Positions 59,211 through 64,000 of a stretch of DNA of 64,000 bases are shown here, in pieces; within the stretch, counting starts at the first letter, position 1; the number at the start of each line of letters is the position of its first letter. The stretch lies in NCBI GenBank assembly GCA_947165255.1, contig CAMUZR010000007.1:62001-126000 (forward strand), given 5' to 3'. The notes below the pieces were generated by a model. The model saw nothing but the letters and a program-made list of their open reading frames with translations, ran no database searches and was not told the DNA's origin. The DNA is from an uncultured Bacteroidales bacterium. GTDB taxonomy: Bacteria > Bacteroidota > Bacteroidia > Bacteroidales > P3. Made by a program: the position numbers and the translations under genes.

Positions 59211-61535
59211 ATGAGAGGTGAAAGTTTGAAAATCGTGGTGCTCCTTGTGCTCTTGACTATGGGATTTCAGCAAGGCTTGGGGCAGAGTTGGCCTAAGCGA
59301 GGTGGCGCGAGCTATTATTCAGTTGGCCAAATCATATTGCCTCAGAAGGCTGATAGTATTGAGCAGCAGGCAGCACGGCTGTTGTCAGATTATTTGGAAG
59401 GCTTTGTGGTTATGCCGGAACCGGCGCAGAGCGATTCGCTCTATTCTGAAGCTAATCCGCAGTACAGGCAGTTGAATCCAACGATCTTTGTGGGACGGAC
59501 TCACTGGGCAGGGAGGATGCTGCAGCGCAAGGAGGAGGTGAGAGATGATGGTTTCCGTCTGCTGAGTAACGGACGGGTGGCGGCCATCTATGGCCTTCAG
59601 GGCAAGGGGGTTCTCTATGGGGCTGCGCGTCTGCTGGAGCTCAAGGGCTACCGCATGACCCATCATCAGATTCCCGATGTGGCTCCTTCTATCCTACCGG
59701 GACTGCCAGTAGTGGACGAGGTGAACAATCCGAGTTTTGCCTACCGCGAGATGTGGTACTACACGCCGCATCACAGCCAGGACTATGCCGACTGGCACGG
59801 ACTGCATTTTCGCCGTGACCTGCATTGGGCAGATGATATGTATGTGCATACTTTCCAGAAGCTTATTCCTCCGCAGGAGTTTTTTGACCGCCATTCCGAG
59901 TGGTTCAGTGAAATCGGGGGCAGGCGTGTGCGCGATGGGCAGTTATGTCTGTCAAATCCCGCTGTGCTTGACACCCTTTGCGAACGGCTGGGAGAGCGGA
60001 TGGCGCAGCAGCCCGAGGCGCAAATATGGTCGGTTTCTAACAATGATAACTACAACGTCTGTCAGTGTGCACGTTGCCGTCATCAGGACTCGCTCTATGG
60101 TGGGCCGAGCGGTACGCTCATCCATTTCATTAATCAGGTGGCAAGAAGATTTCCCGACAAGACTATTTCCACACTTGGCTATCAGTTCACCCGCCGCGCT
60201 CCGCAGCCAGTGAATGGTCGCATCGAGAAGCCCGACAGCAATGTGAACATTATGTTCTGCTCCATCGAATGTGGCCGACAGGAGCCCATCGTAACCGCTG
60301 TTGCAGAGGCCTCGTTCCGCAGGGACATGGAGGAGTGGGCAGCGCTGACGGACAATATCTATATGTGGGATTATGTGGTGCAGTTTCGCAACATGTGGGA
60401 TCCGTTCCCCAATCTGCATGTGCTGGGACCCAATCTTAGATATTTCCGCGACCATGGCGTACACTGGATGTTTGAACAGGGCACTGGGGCCAACAACGTA
60501 ACATCGTGGATGGAGTTGAGGGAGTATTTGCTGGCTAAACTGATGTGGGACGTGGAGGCCGACGTGGACTCGTTGCTGCACGACTTCTGCCTGCATTACT
60601 ATGGCTTCGCATCACAGCCAGTAGAGGAGTTGTATCGTGAGATGACACGATCACTGGTGGCATCTGGTAAGCGATTGGACATTTACGGCTATCCTATTGA
60701 TGCCGCACAAGGCTATTTGGCACCAGCGCAGATAACTAAGTATCAGACCCTCATTCGCACAGCCTATGAAAGCCTCGGCCGATATGACTCTGTGGGCAGG
60801 ACGTATTATATCGATTACGGTCTGTTCACTGACCAGGTAGTGCGTGACCGAATCCGTTTTTTGGAGCTATCCATAGACTATGCAGTACTAGAGTTGACCA
60901 TGGCGGGGAAACTGCCGATGGATAGCACATTCGTGCATAGAGCCTATCGTTTTGTCGAGGACGGCCAGCGGCTTGGAATCACCATCCTGCATGAGATGGG
61001 GTATACGCTCGCCGAGTACCTTGCTGACATTAATGGTTTTCTGATGAAAAGTAGTGAGCCGAATCTTGCCAGAGGCTGTCCTGTGTTTTTGAAGTCACAA
61101 CCGAAACCCCAATATGCCTGCGGTGGGGGTGCGGGACTAACCGACGGACAGGCGGGTACGCTCGACTACCGCCACTCGTGGCTGGGCTTTTTACGCGACA
61201 CGCTGGATGCCGTAGTGGACCTTGGCCAGCGACATCAGATTAGCGAAATGAGGTTGGATTTCTTCTTTTATCCCCTCTCATGGATTTTTATGCCTCAACG
61301 GGTGGAGTTTTACCTCTCCAACAATGGTCGCGACTGGCGACTAGTGGACACGATATTGCCTAGTAATCCAGAAGTGCTGGCGGTGCCACAGATAAAGATT
61401 TGTGCCACACGTGAGTTGAAGGAGAGAGCGCGTTATGTGCGGGTAGTGGCCGTACCGTTGGAAACGATACCCGCTTGGCACCGTGCGACTGGTAATGTAC
61501 CGTGGATTTTCACTGACGAGATTATTGTTCGTTAG
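59211..61535 (+). CDS. Exported DUF4838 protein with discoidin-like C-terminus
   Basis: A 774-residue exported protein. The signal peptide ends near QGLGQ. An N-terminal alpha/beta domain (about residues 35-150) resembles the non-catalytic domain before GH20-type hydrolases (GLQGKGVLYGAARLLEL); a DUF4838 domain follows (about 185-440, SNNDNYNVCQCARCRHQDSL, IMFCSIECGRQEP, NIYMWDYVVQF). The C-terminal 150 residues look like an F5/8 type C carbohydrate-binding domain (NLARGCPVFLKSQ, RVEFYLSNNGRDWRLVD). It probably acts on a glycan. The end overlaps dtd by 4 bp, convergent. Confidence 0.82.
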   Translation: MRGESLKIVVLLVLLTMGFQQGLGQSWPKRGGASYYSVGQIILPQKADSIEQQAARLLSDYLEGFVVMPEPAQSDSLYSEANPQYRQLNPTIFVGRTHWAGRMLQRKEEVRDDGFRLLSNGRVAAIYGLQGKGVLYGAARLLELKGYRMTHHQIPDVAPSILPGLPVVDEVNNPSFAYREMWYYTPHHSQDYADWHGLHFRRDLHWADDMYVHTFQKLIPPQEFFDRHSEWFSEIGGRRVRDGQLCLSNPAVLDTLCERLGERMAQQPEAQIWSVSNNDNYNVCQCARCRHQDSLYGGPSGTLIHFINQVARRFPDKTISTLGYQFTRRAPQPVNGRIEKPDSNVNIMFCSIECGRQEPIVTAVAEASFRRDMEEWAALTDNIYMWDYVVQFRNMWDPFPNLHVLGPNLRYFRDHGVHWMFEQGTGANNVTSWMELREYLLAKLMWDVEADVDSLLHDFCLHYYGFASQPVEELYREMTRSLVASGKRLDIYGYPIDAAQGYLAPAQITKYQTLIRTAYESLGRYDSVGRTYYIDYGLFTDQVVRDRIRFLELSIDYAVLELTMAGKLPMDSTFVHRAYRFVEDGQRLGITILHEMGYTLAEYLADINGFLMKSSEPNLARGCPVFLKSQPKPQYACGGGAGLTDGQAGTLDYRHSWLGFLRDTLDAVVDLGQRHQISEMRLDFFFYPLSWIFMPQRVEFYLSNNGRDWRLVDTILPSNPEVLAVPQIKICATRELKERARYVRVVAVPLETIPAWHRATGNVPWIFTDEIIVR

Positions 61536-61987
61536 GTTCGGTTCTGCGAGTCAATGAGGATGGTGACGGGACCGTCGTTGACCAGTGACACCTGCATGTT
61601 GGCGCCGAATTCGCCAGTCTGCACCTCTTTGCCAAATTCAGCAGAGAGGCGGGCGATGAATTTTTCGTAGAGAGGAATGGCCACTTCGGGACGTGAGGCG
61701 CGGATGTAGCTAGGACGATTGCCCTTCTTGGTACTGGCCATGAGGGTGAATTGGCTGACCAGCAGGATGCCGCTATTGGGTACGGAAGTGACGGGAAGGT
61801 TCATTACGCCGTCGGCATCGTCGAAAATGCGCAGGGACACAATCTTGCGGCAGAGCCAGTCAATGTCTTCGTTGCCATCGGCATCTTCAATGCCCAGCAG
61901 AATCATCATGCCGGGTCCGATGGAACTTTTAAGTCGGCCACCTATGGTGACAGAGGCTTGGGTGCAGCGCTGTATTACTACTTTCAT
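61532..61987 (-). CDS. dtd: D-aminoacyl-tRNA deacylase Dtd
   Basis: A 151-residue Dtd, which hydrolyses D-amino acids (and glycine mischarged on tRNA-Ala) from tRNA. Typical sequences: MKVVIQRCTQASVTIGG, LLVSQFTLMASTKKGNRPSY (active site Thr/Gln region) and the C-terminal TGEFGANMQVSLVNDGPVTI with the Gly-Pro motif (NDGPVT). Length is normal. It lies 6 bp after the stop of the helicase gene on the same strand, likely co-transcribed. Confidence 0.95.
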   Translation of the reverse strand: MKVVIQRCTQASVTIGGRLKSSIGPGMMILLGIEDADGNEDIDWLCRKIVSLRIFDDADGVMNLPVTSVPNSGILLVSQFTLMASTKKGNRPSYIRASRPEVAIPLYEKFIARLSAEFGKEVQTGEFGANMQVSLVNDGPVTILIDSQNRT

Positions 61988-61993
61988 ATCACA

Positions 61994-64000
61994 TTATGAG
62001 ATAATAGCTAGTTTGGCGAAGGCGAGGAGGAGGGTTTTCTGGCCAATGTTATCGAAGAAGACGACAGCTTTGCGGTCTTTGCCACTGCCTTCAATTGAAA
62101 TGACCTTGCCGATGCCAAATTTGGCGTGTTGGACTTGCATGCCCACCTGTATGGCGTTGATTTCAGCAGGAGTCCGCATGGCGGTAGGGCCTTGGGGGGT
62201 GGGGGAGGCTTTGGATTGAAGCCTTCGAGGGCTTTGACTATTACTTTCCTTCCGTTTGAAACTGCGCTCGGTTTCGGGAGACCATCTCACCCCTTTAATG
62301 CCCGAAAAGGCACGTGGAAGTTCGCCCACCGGAGGGAATTGTTTCTGTACCCGGGGCAGTTCGATATATTGAGGGTCGACTTCTTGCACGAAACGACTGA
62401 TTTCCTGAGCAGAGGAGTTGCCATACTGGTAGCGCGTCATGGCGTAGGACAGGGTCAGTTGTTTTTCGGCACGGGTGACGGCGACGTAGAAGAGTCGCCG
62501 TTCTTCTTCAAGGTCTTCGCGCGAGAAGATGGATAGGGCCGAGGGGAAGAGGTTTTCTTCCATGCCGACGACGAAGACGTAGGGAAATTCCAATCCTTTG
62601 GCGGCGTGGATGGTCATCATGGACACCTTGTCGGCATCTTTATCTTCGCCTTTATCCTCGGAGGTGAGAAGAAGCACTTGCTGTAGGAACATGTCGAGGG
62701 TTTTGAACTGAGAGGGAGGGTTCTCAGAATTGTAGGTGTCTTCTGGGAGTTCTGAGTTTTCTGATTCTTCGGAAAACTGGTCTTCTTTATCGCAAAATTC
62801 TTGGACACCGTTGAGGAGTTCTTCAATGTTTTCGATGCGGTTAGGGTTGTCAGGGTCGTCGTCGTTCCGCAGGAGGGTGACGATGCCTGAGCCAAAGACG
62901 ATTTGTTTGGCCAACTGGTAGGCGTCCACAGTGTGGAGCATGGCAGTGAAACGTTTTATCATCATCATGAATTCACCGATTCGCTGCACGGTGCCGCTGT
63001 TGATACCGAGTCCGAAGGAGGGTAGGTTTTCTATGACGGTCCAGATGGCTACGTCGTTGTCGGCAGCGGCAATGCGTATTTTGTCAATGCTGGTCTGTCC
63101 GATGCCACGGGCAGGATAGTTGATGATGCGCAGGAGCGATTCTTCGTCGTAATTGTTGATGACCAAGCGCATATAGGCCAACACGTCTTTAATCTCTTTG
63201 CGGCCATAAAAAGAGAGGCCTTGATAGATTCGGTATGGGACTGCGTCTCGACGGAGGGCTTCCTCAATGGCGCGCGACTGAACATTAGTGCGGTAGAGTA
63301 TGGCGAAGGATTTGTAGGGAATGTCTTGGTCGATATGTGCCTGTTGGATGGCTTCGGACACTTGTCGACCCTCGTCGCGTTCGTCGATGGCACGAAGCAG
63401 TCTAATGCGGTTGCCTTGGGCATTGTCGGTCCAGATTTCCTTTTCAATCTGGTCGCGATTGTTGGCAATGATGGAGTTGGCTGCATTAACAATGACCTTA
63501 GTGGAACGGTAGTTCTGCTCGAGTTTGAAGAGGTGAAGGTTGGGATAGTCGCGACGGAAGTTGAAGATGTTCTGAATGTTGGCACCGCGGAAAGCGTAGA
63601 TACTTTGTGCGTCGTCACCCACCACGCAGATATTTTGGAAACGGGCGGCTAATTTTTTGACTATGAGGTATTGTGAGTAGTTGGTGTCTTGATACTCGTC
63701 CACCATGATGTAGCGGAAACGGTTTTGATATTTTAGCAGCACGTCGGGAAAGTCTCGCAGGAGGATGTTCATGTTGAAGAGGAGGTCGTCGAAATCCATG
63801 GACATGGAGTTACGAAGGCGTTTGTTGTATAGCTTATAGATCTCTGCAATATGGGGCTTGTGCGCGTCCTTGTCGGTCTGCTGTATTTCGGGATTGGAGG
63901 CGTAGTCTTCGGGCGAGAGAAGATTGCTTTTGGCCATGGAGATGCGGCTGAGGACATATCCAGGGCTGTAGGTCCTGGGGTCAAGGTTAAGGTTCTTGAC
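61994..64000 (-). CDS. UvrD/PcrA-type DNA helicase (N-terminus outside window)
   Basis: A superfamily 1 helicase, 3'-to-5', partial. The frame is open to the right edge; the in-frame ATG at 63937 is internal, because the preceding codons read NLNLDPRTYSPGYVLSRIS, a normal UvrD segment. Visible motifs: DEYQDTN (II), VVGDDAQSIYAFRGA (III), LEQNYRS (IV), IHAAKGLEFPYVF (V) and VAVTRAEKQL (VI). Walker A lies outside. The C-terminus has a Tudor-like tail (VGMQVQHAKFGIGKVISIEG) as in PcrA. Gene symbol could be uvrD or pcrA. Confidence 0.92.
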   Translation of the reverse strand, partial: VKNLNLDPRTYSPGYVLSRISMAKSNLLSPEDYASNPEIQQTDKDAHKPHIAEIYKLYNKRLRNSMSMDFDDLLFNMNILLRDFPDVLLKYQNRFRYIMVDEYQDTNYSQYLIVKKLAARFQNICVVGDDAQSIYAFRGANIQNIFNFRRDYPNLHLFKLEQNYRSTKVIVNAANSIIANNRDQIEKEIWTDNAQGNRIRLLRAIDERDEGRQVSEAIQQAHIDQDIPYKSFAILYRTNVQSRAIEEALRRDAVPYRIYQGLSFYGRKEIKDVLAYMRLVINNYDEESLLRIINYPARGIGQTSIDKIRIAAADNDVAIWTVIENLPSFGLGINSGTVQRIGEFMMMIKRFTAMLHTVDAYQLAKQIVFGSGIVTLLRNDDDPDNPNRIENIEELLNGVQEFCDKEDQFSEESENSELPEDTYNSENPPSQFKTLDMFLQQVLLLTSEDKGEDKDADKVSMMTIHAAKGLEFPYVFVVGMEENLFPSALSIFSREDLEEERRLFYVAVTRAEKQLTLSYAMTRYQYGNSSAQEISRFVQEVDPQYIELPRVQKQFPPVGELPRAFSGIKGVRWSPETERSFKRKESNSQSPRRLQSKASPTPQGPTAMRTPAEINAIQVGMQVQHAKFGIGKVISIEGSGKDRKAVVFFDNIGQKTLLLAFAKLAIIS

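Noticed and set aside
1-64000. tRNA, rRNA, CRISPR, phage or restriction/defence genes
   Set aside because: I looked for cloverleaf-like sequence, conserved rRNA segments, regular direct repeats with spacers and known defence protein motifs and found none convincing.

Overview
The window is about 64 kb of a Bacteroidales-type (phylum Bacteroidota) chromosome, probably from an uncultured gut or rumen lineage. Supporting signs are: promoters of the Bacteroidota form (TTTG, about 19-21 bp, TAnnTTTG); weak Shine-Dalgarno signals; many lipoproteins with a Cys after an LxxC-type box; many ATGA start/stop overlaps; and type IX secretion (T9SS) and gliding-type genes, namely a secreted M1 peptidase with a C-terminal sorting domain, GldD and a PorE-like OmpA protein. 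No rRNA, tRNA, CRISPR array, transposase, phage or plasmid gene was recognised. Both ends cut through genes: pcm on the left (C-terminal half only) and a UvrD/PcrA helicase on the right (N-terminus missing).

Layout. 1-6.2 kb: pcm end, a SprT-like protein and mini-lipoprotein, a NatAB-type ABC exporter with a CPBP protease, a 153-bp MITE-like element, and an SPFH / ribbon-helix-helix / membrane protein operon whose 58-codon middle gene is easy to miss. 6.3-14 kb: secreted M1 peptidase with an outer-membrane barrel partner, rbfA (TTG start), a LolE/FtsX permease, a lipid kinase, lepA. 13.9-20.1 kb: RND efflux operon (membrane protein, adaptor, pump, TolC). 20.4-22.5 kb: membrane protein with XRE regulator, a secreted protein, and an exbD pair whose upstream member is truncated at a long hairpin. 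22.9-31.2 kb: M23/LysM peptidase, trmD, clpP, dut, NamZ-like, PorE-like OmpA, miaA. 31.2-41.1 kb: a first ECF sigma cassette (sigma, single-TM protein, two lipoproteins), WG-repeat protein, manA, thioredoxin-like protein, efp, M28 peptidase, Rieske-like lipoprotein. 41.1-48.1 kb: TPR protein, queD, SagB-type nitroreductase, clpX, rodA, mrdA. 48.2-51.2 kb: a second, related ECF sigma cassette. 51.2-54.2 kb: DUF2723 glycosyltransferase, LptE, a small protein. 54.6-64 kb: methyltransferase-like remnant, gldD, alpha/beta hydrolase, iorAB, DUF4838 protein, dtd, uvrD.

How the genes fit together. Most of the window is envelope biology: cell-wall elongation (mrdA-rodA), wall turnover (M23/LysM, NamZ), LPS assembly (LptE), lipoprotein sorting (LolE-type permease), efflux, T9SS/gliding, and two extracytoplasmic-function sigma cassettes that probably sense and remodel the envelope. 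Around these sit translation and protein-quality genes (rbfA, lepA, efp, trmD, miaA, dtd, clpP, clpX).

Most notable observations: (1) miaA has no ATG/GTG/TTG start; an ACG lies where a silent T-to-C change in the overlapping upstream gene would have removed an ATG. (2) The PorE-like protein ends in what looks like a retropepsin-like domain with its catalytic D-T/S-G replaced. (3) Two related ECF sigma cassettes are present with diverged cargo. (4) Three kinds of intergenic palindromic repeat occur, one at the breakpoint of a truncated exbD. (5) Two unrelated genes share a 25-bp identical promoter. All family calls come from reading the sequence without database searches.
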